Notes: generated from the sequence alone by a model not told the origin. Numbered from the stretch's first letter, positions 26,075 through 35,690 are shown. The stretch: DNA of 64,000 nt from Flavobacterium sp. ZT3R18 (GCF_007097385.1 NZ_VJZS01000011.1:91789-155788); one strand, 5' to 3'. Translations and numbers: made by a program.

Positions 26075-26899
26075 ATGAAAAAGCAAATTAAAAAAATAAG
26101 CAGGCTGCAATTCAAACAAAATGCACCCGGGTTTAATTCGGTGGATATGTTTCATTCTGAATTTAATTTTGAACCTTTTTTAGTGTTTACCGAATTTCAT
26201 ATGGACAAACCTATTTTTGGACCACATCCTCACGCAGGCGTTTCCGTTATGACCTATATGATGCCCGGAAGCGAAGGTTCCTTTTTTAATCGAAACAGCC
26301 TTGGTGACTATAGTATCATTGAACCGGGTGGCATACACGTTACACAAGCAGGTAGTGGTATAAAACACGATGAAGTGCCGACCGTTACAGGAACTGATTG
26401 CCACGGTTTTCAAATTTGGATAAACCACGCTGACAAAGACAGATTAGTCGAACCGAAAGCATTTCACGCTTTTTCAAAAGATGTTCCAGAATACAACAGC
26501 GACAACGTGCATTTAAGAGTGGTGCAAGGCACATTTCAAAATGTAACTTCTCCTATTGAATTGGTTACTAAAACAACATTGTTTGATGTAACCCTGCAAC
26601 CCGATTCTTCCATTGCATTTGACGCAAAGGAAATGGCTTTTATCTATCTCATTTCGGGGAAAATTATTTTAGAGGATAGTTCAATTTCAAGCACCTCAAT
26701 GATAACTTTTGATAAAGCTGGAAATAAAATAAATGTAAAAACAGGAAATGAAATTGCTAACTTTATGTTTGTTTCTGGCGTACCCCACAACGAACCAATT
26801 GTGCTCGGCGGTCCGTTTGTAATGACAACCAATGAACAGCTGATAGCAACCAAAAAAAGATTACAATATGGAGAAATGGGGATTTTAAATCCGCTTTGA
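26075..26899 (+). CDS. Pirin-family protein (first copy)
   Basis: 274 residues of the bicupin pirin family. The N-terminal cupin carries the metal ligands and quercetinase-like motif: FGPHPHAGVSVMTYMMPG (His-x-His), then PGGIHVTQAGSGIKHDE (His and Glu). The C-terminal half is the usual pirin_C domain with FVSGVPHNEPIVLGGPFVM. Bacterial pirins oxidise flavonoid-like substrates or modulate enzymes. It starts four bases after the barrel gene stop. A second pirin is two genes downstream. Confidence 0.92.
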   Translation: MKKQIKKISRLQFKQNAPGFNSVDMFHSEFNFEPFLVFTEFHMDKPIFGPHPHAGVSVMTYMMPGSEGSFFNRNSLGDYSIIEPGGIHVTQAGSGIKHDEVPTVTGTDCHGFQIWINHADKDRLVEPKAFHAFSKDVPEYNSDNVHLRVVQGTFQNVTSPIELVTKTTLFDVTLQPDSSIAFDAKEMAFIYLISGKIILEDSSISSTSMITFDKAGNKINVKTGNEIANFMFVSGVPHNEPIVLGGPFVMTTNEQLIATKKRLQYGEMGILNPL

Positions 26900-27022
26900 A
26901 CAAATCAATGGGACTAAAAAGCAAAGATAACTTGGAGTGATTTTGAATCCATTTTGCGAATTTTTGCGAAATACAAAATTTCAGTACTTAAATAATTTAA
27001 TAATAACAATAAATAAATGATT

Positions 27023-27625
27023 ATGAAACAGTTTAAAAAAGAAGACACAGTAATGCTATTGGTTGATCATCAGGTTGGAACGCTTAATTTTTCTGCCAAC
27101 CGACCTCATGAAATGATTATAAGCAGAACAAGAGCATTGGCAAGATTCGCCAAAGCACTTGACATTCCGGTTGTTTTGACGAGCAGTCAGGAAGACCAAG
27201 CTCAGGGGATGCTTTTACAAGACCTGCAAGAGTTGCTTCCCGAGGAATATGCAAATCGTGTCAAAAGAGCTGGGATTACCAATGCCTGGGATGATGAAGA
27301 ATACAAAGCAGCGGTGTTGAAAGCGGCCAACGGAAGAAAAAATGTGATCATGGCAGGGCTTACCCATGATGTATGTATTGTTTGGCCGTCGATGTCCATG
27401 CAAGAAGAAGGATTTGACGTTCAAGTAGTAATGGATGCTGGTGGTTCGCCAACTCAAATTGCCGATGATATCGCTAAACAAACATGGGAAAGCAAAGGGG
27501 TTCGAACCACTTCAATCAATCAGTTAGCTTCGGAAATGGTACATAGCTGGGCATCAGAGGATGGGCAAAAAGTATTGCCAATCCTTTTTGAGGAAGTTTT
27601 TTCAAAAATAGGACAATTTGCTTAA
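27023..27625 (+). CDS. Isochorismatase-family (YcaC-like) cysteine hydrolase
   Basis: 200 residues from ATG 27023 (an ATG two codons earlier is equally possible). Family features: MLLVDHQVGTLNFS (catalytic aspartate), lysine in VKRAGITNAWDDEEYKAAV and the nucleophilic cysteine in GLTHDVCIVWPSMSM, followed by EEGFDVQVVMDAGGSPT. This is the YcaC branch of cysteine hydrolases; substrates are usually unknown amides. It is part of the AraC-headed cluster, 123 bases after the first pirin and 61 bases before the second. Confidence 0.88.
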   Translation: MKQFKKEDTVMLLVDHQVGTLNFSANRPHEMIISRTRALARFAKALDIPVVLTSSQEDQAQGMLLQDLQELLPEEYANRVKRAGITNAWDDEEYKAAVLKAANGRKNVIMAGLTHDVCIVWPSMSMQEEGFDVQVVMDAGGSPTQIADDIAKQTWESKGVRTTSINQLASEMVHSWASEDGQKVLPILFEEVFSKIGQFA

Positions 27626-27686
27626 AAATAGTATGAGAGCCTAAAAATGAAATCTTGTTTTTAGGTTCTTTCTTAAATTAAAAATT

Positions 27687-28430
27687 ATGTTACAAAAAAT
27701 AAACAGCTCCAATTTTATAGGAGAAGGCCCAATAAAAATACTCTATCCAGGTTCGGCAATTTCAAAATCAGATACTGGTATTGGCAGTATTGGTCGGATT
27801 GATCACGCTATTTTCCGAGGAAGTACCGTTATCCCGATGCATCCTCATGTGAATGATGAAATACTTTCTTATTTTAGAAGTGGTAAAACAGAGCATACCG
27901 ATTCAGAAGGATTTGTGGAATACATTGGTAGCAATAAATTAATGCTGATGAAAGCCGGAAAGTCATTCTATCATGAAGAAAAAATCATGGATATAGGAGA
28001 GCCTTTGGAAGGTTTGCAGATTTTTATTCGCCCTGGCGAGAAAGATTTAAAACCAGAAGTCACTTTTATGGATTTAGACCAAGTGCACAGTGAAAACAAT
28101 TGGCGATTGCTTGCTTCTCCAACCATGGAAACAACTTTTCAATTTAGTAGTCAAACGTGGTTGTTTGATATGAAACTCAAAGCAAATACAAGTTCCGTAT
28201 TACCAGAATTACCCAAAAGCAATCTGACCTATTTGTTATATGTGTTTAAAGGGAATGTGAAAGTAAATGGGAACATCAATTTAGCGAAAAAAGAAAGCCT
28301 CCTTATCAAAGAGGAAGTGATTACAATTGAAACGGATAATGAAGCGGAATTGGTTTTATTTGTAACAGATGAAGAAGCTGCTATTTTTTATGACGGAATG
28401 TACAGTGGTAATAAAAATCGGTTTATGTGA
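27687..28430 (+). CDS. Pirin-family protein (second copy)
   Basis: 247 residues, a shorter pirin-like bicupin distinct from the first copy. The metal site is visible in FRGSTVIPMHPHVNDEILSYFRSG, followed by YIGSNKLMLMKAGKSFYHEEK. The second cupin is more degenerate (LTYLLYVFKGNVKVNG). It closes the AraC cluster. Sequence divergence from the pirin at 26075 argues against recent duplication. Confidence 0.85.
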   Translation: MLQKINSSNFIGEGPIKILYPGSAISKSDTGIGSIGRIDHAIFRGSTVIPMHPHVNDEILSYFRSGKTEHTDSEGFVEYIGSNKLMLMKAGKSFYHEEKIMDIGEPLEGLQIFIRPGEKDLKPEVTFMDLDQVHSENNWRLLASPTMETTFQFSSQTWLFDMKLKANTSSVLPELPKSNLTYLLYVFKGNVKVNGNINLAKKESLLIKEEVITIETDNEAELVLFVTDEEAAIFYDGMYSGNKNRFM

Positions 28431-28544
28431 CTTAAAAATAAATTTTTAAAGCGATTTCTTTTTTACGGAACTTTATCTCAAAAATAAACCTCGTTAATCC
28501 CGATAGTTATTGGAATAAATGAGATTTCACCATTAATAATTTTA

Positions 28545-28600
28545 AATCTCATACAAAAAATGCCTTTCAAAAATTATTGAAAGGCATTTTTGTGTGAGAT
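28545..28600. terminator. Strong bidirectional terminator between pirin and prfB
   Basis: caaaaaatgcctttcaa and ttgaaaggcatttttgtg form a stem around six bases, extended outward by ctcat/gtgag. It suits both convergent genes. Confidence 0.88.
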
Positions 28601-28642
28601 TGTTCACTGGTTACTAAAAAAATGAACACTGAATACTGCAAA

Positions 28643-29741
28643 CTATTCTTCCTCGCGTTGCCCCATCATCATCAGGAATGCTTTAAGGAACGGGTCAATG
28701 TTTCCATTCATTACGCCGTCAACATCGCTGGTTTCGTAACCTGTGCGAACGTCTTTGACGAGTTTATAAGGTTGCATCACGTAATTGCGTATTTGCGAAC
28801 CCCATTCGATTTTCATTTTTCCGGCTTCGATATCGCTGCGTTGCTCTTGTTGCTTTTTAAGTTCAATTTCATACAATTGAGAACGTAACATTTGCATGGC
28901 ACGGTTTCTATTATCGTGTTGTGAACGGGTTTCCGAGCATTGAATCTGAATACCGGTTGGTTTGTGAGTCAATTGTACTTTGGTTTCTACCTTGTTTACG
29001 TTTTGACCTCCTGCGCCACTAGATCGCGCTGTTGTGATGTCGATATCAGCAGGATTGATTTCTATTTCAATGGTATCATCCACAAGCGGGTACACGTACA
29101 CGGATGCAAACGAAGTATGTCTTTTGGCATTGCTGTCAAAAGGAGAAATTCGTACCAATCGATGTACGCCGTTTTCTCCTTTGAGATACCCAAAAGAATA
29201 ATCCCCTTCAATTTCGAGTGTTACTGTTTTTATTCCCGCTGCATCTCCTTTCTGGAAATTCAACTCTCTAATTTTGTACCCTTCTTTTTCGGCCCACATC
29301 ATGTACATACGCATGAGCATTTCGGCCCAATCGCAACTTTCTGTACCACCGGCTCCGGCTGTAATTTGTAGTACAGCACTCAAACTATCGCCCTCTTCCG
29401 AAAGCATATTTTTGAATTCTATAGCTTCAATATGTGCTTGAGTTGAATTGTACTGATCGTCTAATTCTTCGGGAGTTAACTCTCCTTCCTTGTAGAAGTC
29501 ATAGGCGAGTTGCAACTCGTCTGTCATGTCGACAGCTTTGTTGTAATCTTCGACCCATTTTTTTTTGCTTCTCAGATTTTTTACAAGAATTTCGGCTTCT
29601 TTGGGATTGTTCCAAAAGTCGGGAGCAAACGTTTTTTCTTCTTCGTTGGCAATTTCGATAAGTTTGGCATCAACGTCAAAGATACCTCCTCAACGCACCA
29701 AGGCGCTCCACAATACCTTTTATTTGTTCGGTAGTTGTCAT
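28643..29741 (-). CDS. prfB: Peptide chain release factor 2 with programmed +1 frameshift
   Basis: The gene is read in two frames. Zero frame: ATG 29741-29739, [21 protein letters not shown], then TGA at 29678-29676. The stop is preceded by AGG AGG TAT CTT, the classic shift signal AGGAGG-3-CTT-TGA-C. Skipping one base continues as [14 protein letters not shown] and gives 365 residues, the normal RF2 length. The stop-reading motif [13 protein letters not shown] and the peptidyl-hydrolysis motif [10 protein letters not shown] confirm RF2, which recognises UGA and UAA. The frameshift autoregulates RF2: low RF2 lets ribosomes pause at UGA and slip. The ATG at 29527 often called from one frame is therefore not the true start. 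Confidence 0.97.
29676..29690 (-). promoter_or_regulatory. prfB programmed frameshift site
   Basis: On the minus strand AGGAGGTATCTTTGA (29690-29676). An internal Shine-Dalgarno AGGAGG lies three bases before the slippery CTT and the in-frame UGA with C following. Confidence 0.95.
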
Positions 29742-29871
29742 AAATTTATAGTAATTTTGCGTTGAAAAATTATTGGATTAGCTTCTAATAATTTTACTAG
29801 TTTTGAATGCAAAAATAGGATATAGTTTTTAGATTACCGTTAGCTATTTCAAAATTTGTGTAATAATCCAG

Positions 29872-29899
29872 TCCCGATAATTATCGGGAGTTATCGGGA
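29872..29899. repeat. Palindrome tcccgataa/ttatcggga plus a third half-site
   Basis: A perfect 18-base palindrome is followed one base later by another ttatcggga. It lies between prfB and the aldolase gene. A degenerate cousin (tcccgatagttattgg) is at about 28498. Confidence 0.75.
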
Positions 29900-29973
29900 G
29901 GACAATAAGTGATGTAGTATGGCGTTATGCTGGAAGTTCCGGACTAAAACGAAAATAAATTACGGGTACGATT

Positions 29974-30999
29974 ATGGAAATAAATTTAATTAGCGACACA
30001 ATTACCAAGCCATCGGTTGAAATGTTGCAGTATATGTTTAACGCTCAAGTGGGAGATGATGTGTACAAACAAGACCCAACGGTTATTGCTCTTGAAGCGA
30101 GATTGGCGGCGATGTTTGGTATGGAAGCGGGGCTTTTTTTTCCGTCTGGAACTATGGCGAATCAAGCGGCGATTAAGTTGCATACTCAACCGGGAGAACA
30201 ATTAATTACCGATAAATATGCTCATGTGTATCATTATGAAGGAGGTGGCGTTTCGTTTAACAGTGGGGTTTCTTGCTGTTTACTAGATGGAAATCGTGGA
30301 ATGATAACAGCCGAACAAGTGGCTGGAGCTATAAATGACCCTGAGTTTTATCACAGTCCGTTAACAAGTTTGGTGTGTGTGGAAAACACCACCAATAAAG
30401 GAGGAGGAGCGTGTTATGACTTGGAAGAATTAAAGAAAATAAAAGCGGTTTGTGATGCCAATAATTTAAAATTTCACTTGGATGGTGCTCGAATTTGGAA
30501 TGCAGTTGTAGCCAAAAAACAGCATCCTAGAGAATTTGGAGCGTTATTTGATACGATTTCGGTGTGTCTGTCCAAAGGATTGGGAGCGCCTATCGGTTCA
30601 GTTCTTTTGGGAAGTAAAGAGGTAATTCATAGAGCATTGCGTATTCGAAAAATATTAGGTGGTGGTATGCGTCAGGTGGGGTATTTAGCGGCAGCAGGAA
30701 ATTTTGCTTTAGATAATAATATTGCCAAATTGGTAGATGACCATAGAAGAGCCAGAGAGATTGCCGAGGTTTTGTCACGACAACCGTGGATTGGTAAAAT
30801 TGAACCTGTAGAAACGAATATTTTGATTTTCTCGGTAAGAACAGGATTGAGTGAAAAATTATTTATCGAGAAACTCAAAGAAAAAAACATCTTAATAAGT
30901 GCGCTAGGACACGGAAAACTTCGAATTGTAACACATCTGGATTATAAAGAAGTGATGCATACGTATGTGTTGGAAACGCTGCAGAAGTTTAGTTTTTAG
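29974..30999 (+). CDS. ltaE: Low-specificity L-threonine aldolase-like PLP enzyme
   Basis: 341 residues of the beta-eliminating lyase/threonine aldolase family. Features: MEINLISDTITKPSVEM start, DDVYKQDPTVIALE, AGLFFPSGTMANQAAI, the aspartate motif FHLDGARIWNA and the PLP lysine in SVCLSKGLGAPIGSVLLG. It cleaves threonine or allo-threonine to glycine and acetaldehyde, and glycine feeds GcvT encoded nearby, though on a separate unit. It is convergent with ybaB. Confidence 0.92.
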   Translation: MEINLISDTITKPSVEMLQYMFNAQVGDDVYKQDPTVIALEARLAAMFGMEAGLFFPSGTMANQAAIKLHTQPGEQLITDKYAHVYHYEGGGVSFNSGVSCCLLDGNRGMITAEQVAGAINDPEFYHSPLTSLVCVENTTNKGGGACYDLEELKKIKAVCDANNLKFHLDGARIWNAVVAKKQHPREFGALFDTISVCLSKGLGAPIGSVLLGSKEVIHRALRIRKILGGGMRQVGYLAAAGNFALDNNIAKLVDDHRRAREIAEVLSRQPWIGKIEPVETNILIFSVRTGLSEKLFIEKLKEKNILISALGHGKLRIVTHLDYKEVMHTYVLETLQKFSF

Positions 31000-31002
31000 T
31001 TG

Positions 31003-31048
31003 ATAGTTTTTAGTTGATAGTTTTAACCAAAAACCAAAAACTATCAAC
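31003..31048. terminator. Hairpin between convergent genes with tandem TAGTTGATAG
   Basis: gttgatagtttt (31013-31024) pairs with aaaactatcaac (31037-31048). The left arm is preceded by another copy of tagttgatag. It is a combined repeat and terminator for ltaE and ybaB. Confidence 0.65.
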
Positions 31049-31056
31049 AATAAACC

Positions 31057-31377
31057 CTATTTAAACATGTCTTCCATTCCCGGAATCATAGGCATGTCCA
31101 TTTTAGTAACGGCATCCAATTCGGTTTGGTTTACGTTTGCTGCTTTTTCAATTGCTTTATTCAAAACTAAAATTAAGTAATCTTCCAATTGTTCTTTGTC
31201 TTCCAATAAAGAATCATCGATGGTAATTGATTTAATTTTGGTATTGGCAGTCAAAGTAACTTTTAGTAAATTATCGCTGCTTTGTTCGTCAATTAGTACA
31301 GTGTCTAAACGTTTTTTAGTATCTTCGATTTTTTGTTGGGTTTCTCTAAGTTTGCCCATCATTCCCATTAAATCCAT
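31057..31377 (-). CDS. YbaB/EbfC-family nucleoid-associated protein
   Basis: 106 residues with the family pattern: an N-terminal coiled helix beginning [25 protein letters not shown], a short beta region [22 protein letters not shown], and a C-terminal helix [22 protein letters not shown]. The proteins bind DNA as dimers and are often beside dnaX/recR; here they are not. The minus-strand TAAATTTG at 31411-31404 is a plausible -7 box 27 bases before the ATG. Confidence 0.9.
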   Translation of the reverse strand: MDLMGMMGKLRETQQKIEDTKKRLDTVLIDEQSSDNLLKVTLTANTKIKSITIDDSLLEDKEQLEDYLILVLNKAIEKAANVNQTELDAVTKMDMPMIPGMEDMFK

Positions 31378-31509
31378 TTTGATGTTTTTTAAAAATTGAA
31401 ATGCAAATTTACATAATTACTACTTTATAAACTATTTTGTTTAAGCACATTCATTATTAATTGTCTTTGTGTTATTTTTGTAATTATATTTTTAACCAAA
31501 GCGCCAACG

Positions 31510-33570
31510 ATGCCAGAAATGATACAACCTCCAATAGCTAAAATTATTCCAAAAAAGCTAAAAAAACACAAAGAGATTAGAGTTGATAATTACTTTTGGT
31601 TAAATGACAGAGAGAACCCTGAAGTTATTGATTATTTGAACCAAGAAAACGCCTATTATCACGAGAAAACGGCACATACCAAAGATTTTCAAACAGCATT
31701 ATTTGAGGAAATGAAAAGTAGAATAAAGGAAGACGATCAGTCGGTTCCCTATTTGTACAATGGGTATTACTATATCACTCGTTTTGAAAAAGGACAAGAT
31801 TACCCTATTTATTCTCGTAAAAAAGAAAGCCTTTCGGCAAAAGAAGAAATATTGTTCAATTGCAACGAAATGGCAAAGGATAAGCCTTATTTTCAATTGG
31901 GTGCTTTGAGTATTAGCCCAGATAATAAAATGGCTTTGTTTAGTTGTGATATTGTAGGGAGACGCATTTATACGATCCAAATCAAAAATCTTGAAGACAA
32001 TACGATTTTAGAAGATAAAATCGAGAATGTTACCGGAAGCGCCGTTTGGGCAAATGACAATAAAACTATATTTTATTCGGATCAAGACGATGTTACGTTG
32101 CGTTCGGATAAAATTTTAAAGCATAAATTGGGTGCAAAGCAAGAAGAGGATGTCTTGGTTTATTTTGAAAAAGACGAAACGTTTAATGTTGAAATCGCTA
32201 AGTCTAAATCCAGAAAATACTTGGCAATAGAGTCTGGGAGTACGCTTACAACAGAGTATCAAATTCTGGATGCCGATAATCCGGACGGGGAATTTAAAAT
32301 GTTTCAGAAACGGGTTCGAGGGTTAGAATACAGCATCAATCATTACGGGGATAGTTTTTATATTATGACCAATAAGGATAAAGCCGAGAATTTTAAATTG
32401 ATGAAAACTTCAGTAAACAAGACTTCAAAAACCAATTGGGTAGAAGTAATTGCGCACAGAAAAGATGTTTTATTAGAAGATATAGAGATTTTTAAAGACT
32501 TTTTGGTGGTAGAAGAACGGGAGAATGGTTTGAATAAAATCCGAATTATGCCATGGAGTGGAGAAGGGGAGTATTACCTTCCTTTTGAAAGCGAAACCTA
32601 TACGGCTTATACGTCTTCCAATGTTGATTTTGATACGGATGTATTGCGTTATGGGTATCAATCGATGACAACGCCATCGTCTATTATTGATTTTAATATG
32701 AAAACCAAAATCAAAGAAGTCAAGAAAGAGCATCAAGTTCTTGGCGGAAAGTTTGATAAAAATAATTATACCGAAGAGCGTGTTTGGGCAACGGCAGAGG
32801 ATGGGACAAAAATCCCTATTTCTATGGTTTATAGAAAAGGATTGAAGAAAGAGGGTAGTAATCCTTTGCTTCAGTATGCTTATGGCTCTTACGGTCATTC
32901 TATGGATGCCACATTCTCGTCGACCCGATTGACTTTATTGGATAGAGGGTTTGTTTTTGCTATTGCGCACATTCGTGGAGGAGAAGACTTGGGGAGGCAA
33001 TGGTATGAAGATGGGAAGTTGTTAAAAAAGATAAATACGTTTACCGATTTTATAGATTGCTCCAAGTTTCTAATAGATGAAAAATATACTTCACCCCAAC
33101 ATTTATATGCCGAAGGAGGATCTGCTGGAGGTTTGTTAATGGGAGCGGTGGTTAATATGGCACCCGAATTGTATAATGGAGTGATTGCTCAAGTTGCTTT
33201 TGTCGATGTTGTAACGACGATGCTTGATGATAGTATTCCGCTTACCACAGGAGAATATGATGAATGGGGAAATCCAAACGTTAAGGAATTTTATGACTAT
33301 ATGTTGTCTTATTCGCCTTATGATAATATAGTATCTCAAAAGTATCCGAATATGTACATATCCACAGGTTTGCATGATTCTCAGGTACAGTATTGGGAGC
33401 CAGCTAAATGGGTGGCTAAGTTAAGGGTTTTAAAAACAGATGACAACCTTTTGTTTTTAGACACCAATATGGATGCGGGTCACGGTGGAGCTTCTGGACG
33501 CTTTGAAGCAATCAAGGAATTGGCTAAAGAGTACAGTTTTTTACTAGATTTAGAAAAAATACAAAAGTAA
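31510..33570 (+). CDS. ptrB: S9-family prolyl oligopeptidase, oligopeptidase B type
   Basis: 686 residues without signal peptide, so cytoplasmic. The N-terminal beta-propeller (about 60-410) is followed by an alpha/beta-hydrolase domain with the nucleophile in AEGGSAGGLLMGAVVN, the oligopeptidase B segment PLTTGEYDEWGNP and the C-terminal histidine region DAGHGGASGRFEAIKE. The enzyme cleaves short peptides after basic residues. A TATTTTTG at 31473-31480 may be the -7 box. It is followed after 73 bases by the cysteine-synthase-like gene. Confidence 0.95.
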   Translation: MPEMIQPPIAKIIPKKLKKHKEIRVDNYFWLNDRENPEVIDYLNQENAYYHEKTAHTKDFQTALFEEMKSRIKEDDQSVPYLYNGYYYITRFEKGQDYPIYSRKKESLSAKEEILFNCNEMAKDKPYFQLGALSISPDNKMALFSCDIVGRRIYTIQIKNLEDNTILEDKIENVTGSAVWANDNKTIFYSDQDDVTLRSDKILKHKLGAKQEEDVLVYFEKDETFNVEIAKSKSRKYLAIESGSTLTTEYQILDADNPDGEFKMFQKRVRGLEYSINHYGDSFYIMTNKDKAENFKLMKTSVNKTSKTNWVEVIAHRKDVLLEDIEIFKDFLVVEERENGLNKIRIMPWSGEGEYYLPFESETYTAYTSSNVDFDTDVLRYGYQSMTTPSSIIDFNMKTKIKEVKKEHQVLGGKFDKNNYTEERVWATAEDGTKIPISMVYRKGLKKEGSNPLLQYAYGSYGHSMDATFSSTRLTLLDRGFVFAIAHIRGGEDLGRQWYEDGKLLKKINTFTDFIDCSKFLIDEKYTSPQHLYAEGGSAGGLLMGAVVNMAPELYNGVIAQVAFVDVVTTMLDDSIPLTTGEYDEWGNPNVKEFYDYMLSYSPYDNIVSQKYPNMYISTGLHDSQVQYWEPAKWVAKLRVLKTDDNLLFLDTNMDAGHGGASGRFEAIKELAKEYSFLLDLEKIQK

Positions 33571-33643
33571 TTAGATTTTTTTTGTTAGATTTGCATCATA
33601 TCGGGGTCAGTTGAAAAAATGCCCACAGATAAACTATTTTTTT

Positions 33644-34684
33644 ATGAAAGAAGAAATAAATGCTTATAATAATGTTTTAGAATTAATAGGTAATACACCG
33701 CTTATTAAACTAAATAAAGTCACTGAAGAGTTAGAAGGAAATTTCTACGCTAAGGTAGAATCCTTTAATCCAGGACATTCTTCGAAAGACAGGATAGCTT
33801 TATACATCATCGAAGAAGCAGAAAAACAAGGTATTTTGTCTCCGGGCGACACTATAATCGAAACAACTTCTGGTAATACAGGCTTTAGTTTGGCTATGGT
33901 AAGCATTATAAAAGGATACAATTGTATTCTTGCTGTAAGTTCAAAATCATCCAAAGATAAGATTGATATGTTAAGAAGTTTGGGGGCTAAAGTATATGTT
34001 TGTCCAGCCCACGTTTCTGCAGATGATGACCGTTCGTATTATAATGTAGCCAAGCGTTTACACGAGGAAACAAAAGGATCGGTTTATATTAATCAATACT
34101 TTAATCAATTGAATATTGATGCTCATTATAAATCTACGGGCCCAGAAATTTGGAAACAAACCAATGGTAAAATTACCCACCTTGTAGCTTGTAGCGGAAC
34201 CGGAGGAACTATTTCCGGAACAGCAAAATACTTGAAAGAGCAAAACCCTAATATTCGAATACTTGGAGTAGATGCATTTGGTTCGGTTTTAAAAAAATAC
34301 CATGAGACCAAAGAATTCGATAATGATGAGATTTATCCTTATAGAATAGAAGGTTTAGGTAAGAACTTAATCCCATCGGCGACAGATTTTGATATCATTG
34401 ATAAATTCATCAAAGTTTCGGATGAAGAAAGTGCTCACGCAGCAAGAGAAGTTACTAAAAAAGAAGGGTTATTTGTTGGATATACTTCAGGAGCGGTAAT
34501 GCAGGCGATTAAGCAATATGCAGAAGAAGGGGAGTTTGATAAAAACAGTAATGTAATCGCTATTTTTCCAGATCACGGTTCTCGTTATATGAGTAAAGTA
34601 TTCAGCGATGAATGGATGAATGATCAAGGTTTCTTTGATAGTATTAATGAAGAAGAAGCGCAAAAAATTGAATTTATTAAATAA
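33644..34684 (+). CDS. Cysteine synthase-family PLP enzyme
   Basis: 346 residues from ATG 33644 ([24 protein letters not shown]). The fold-type II motifs are visible: PLP lysine in [24 protein letters not shown] (phosphate or substrate loop), and [15 protein letters not shown]. The family includes O-acetylserine sulfhydrylases and cystathionine beta-synthase; sequence alone does not separate them, and the CBS domain is missing. A TTG at 33611 would extend the protein with unconserved sequence and is rejected. The window contains no sulfur-assimilation neighbours. Confidence 0.88.
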   Translation: MKEEINAYNNVLELIGNTPLIKLNKVTEELEGNFYAKVESFNPGHSSKDRIALYIIEEAEKQGILSPGDTIIETTSGNTGFSLAMVSIIKGYNCILAVSSKSSKDKIDMLRSLGAKVYVCPAHVSADDDRSYYNVAKRLHEETKGSVYINQYFNQLNIDAHYKSTGPEIWKQTNGKITHLVACSGTGGTISGTAKYLKEQNPNIRILGVDAFGSVLKKYHETKEFDNDEIYPYRIEGLGKNLIPSATDFDIIDKFIKVSDEESAHAAREVTKKEGLFVGYTSGAVMQAIKQYAEEGEFDKNSNVIAIFPDHGSRYMSKVFSDEWMNDQGFFDSINEEEAQKIEFIK

Positions 34685-34743
34685 GAATTAAGATTGTAGA
34701 TTAACGATTTGTGATTTTTAGATTTGTTGGATTACTTAGAAAT

Positions 34744-34777
34744 AAAAAAACTCTCGAAATATCGAGAGTTTTTTTGT
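34744..34777. terminator. Bidirectional terminator between cysteine-synthase-like gene and yebC
   Basis: aaaaaactctcga and tcgagagtttttt pair around a 4-base loop. The flanks carry words of the type aatctaaaatc on both sides (34683-34735 and 34787-34815), which themselves form a weak inverted repeat. Confidence 0.88.
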
Positions 34778-34820
34778 AGCTATATCTGCAATCTAAAATC
34801 GTTAATCTAAAATCAGAAAT

Positions 34821-35531
34821 CTACTCCTCCATGGTATGATATACGTTCATCACGTCATCATCTTCTTCCATTTTTTCGATCAGTTTTTCTACGTCAGCCA
34901 TTTCAGCTTCGGTAAGTTTTTTTGTGATTTGTGGGATTCTTTCAAAACCAGAAGAAAGAATTTCTATATTTCTATTTTCAAGCTCTTTTTGTATGGTTCC
35001 AAAGCTTCCAAAAGGGGCGTAAATTAAGATGCCATCTTCGTCTTCAAAAACTTCTTCAGCACCAAAATCGATTAATTCTAATTCTAGTTCCTCAGGATCC
35101 ATTCCTTTTGCAGGGATTCTAAAGTTACAAGTGTGGTCAAACATGAACTCAACAGATCCTTGAGTACCCATTGTTCCGTTGCATTTGTTGAAATAGCTTC
35201 TAACATTGGCAACAGTTCGGTTGTTGTTATCGGTAGCTGTTTCAATCAAAAGGGCTATTCCGTGTGGAGCATATCCTTCAAACAATACTTCTTTATAGTT
35301 GGCTGTGTCTTTGTCAATTGCTTTTTTGATGGCGCGTTCTACGTTCTCTTTTGGCATATTGGCTGCCTTAGAGTTCTGAATCACGGCTCTTAATCGAGAG
35401 TTAGCTTCTGGATTTGGACCGCCTTCTTTTACGGCCATTACAATATCTTTACCAATTCTGGTAAATGCTTTGGCCATTGCTGACCAACGTTTCATTTTTC
35501 TACCTTTTCGGAACTCAAACGCTCTTCCCAT
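34821..35531 (-). CDS. YebC/PmpR-family protein
   Basis: 236 residues with the family start MGRAFEFRKGRKMKRWSAMAK and FTRIGKDIVMAVKEGGPNPEANSRLR, NMPKENVERAIKKA, and the beta-rich domain YEGYAPHGIALLIETATDNNNRTVANVR with VEFMFDH. YebC proteins act in DNA-binding regulation and, for several homologues, relieve ribosome stalling at polyproline. A very good Bacteroidota promoter precedes it (35554-35584). Confidence 0.95.
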   Translation of the reverse strand: MGRAFEFRKGRKMKRWSAMAKAFTRIGKDIVMAVKEGGPNPEANSRLRAVIQNSKAANMPKENVERAIKKAIDKDTANYKEVLFEGYAPHGIALLIETATDNNNRTVANVRSYFNKCNGTMGTQGSVEFMFDHTCNFRIPAKGMDPEELELELIDFGAEEVFEDEDGILIYAPFGSFGTIQKELENRNIEILSSGFERIPQITKKLTEAEMADVEKLIEKMEEDDDVMNVYHTMEE

Positions 35532-35553
35532 TTCTTTTTGTTATTTTGAACTG

Positions 35554-35584
35554 CAAAAATACAGCTATTCCTTATTTTTCCAAA
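35554..35584 (-). promoter_or_regulatory. Bacteroidota-type promoter of yebC
   Basis: On the minus strand TTTG (35584-35581), a 19-base spacer and TATTTTTG (35561-35554). The start of transcription would be near 35547, giving a short leader of about 15 bases. Confidence 0.75.
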
Positions 35585-35648
35585 ATCAATTGATGATCTT
35601 TTGAGAAATTATACTCAAAATTTCTTTTAATGTATCTATTAAGGTTAC

Positions 35649-35690
35649 AGTTTCCAGTCGCAGTCGCAGTTTTCAGAGTTGTCTGTAAAC
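35649..35690 (-). repeat. 42-base dispersed repeat, copy 2
   Basis: On the minus strand this reads gtttacagacaactctgaaa onward and matches 17351-17392 at 40 of 42 positions. It lies in the spacer upstream of the yebC gene. Confidence 0.9.

Noticed and set aside
28643..29527. prfB as a truncated gene starting at 29527
   Set aside because: The missing N-terminus is present in the other frame and joined by the standard programmed +1 shift.
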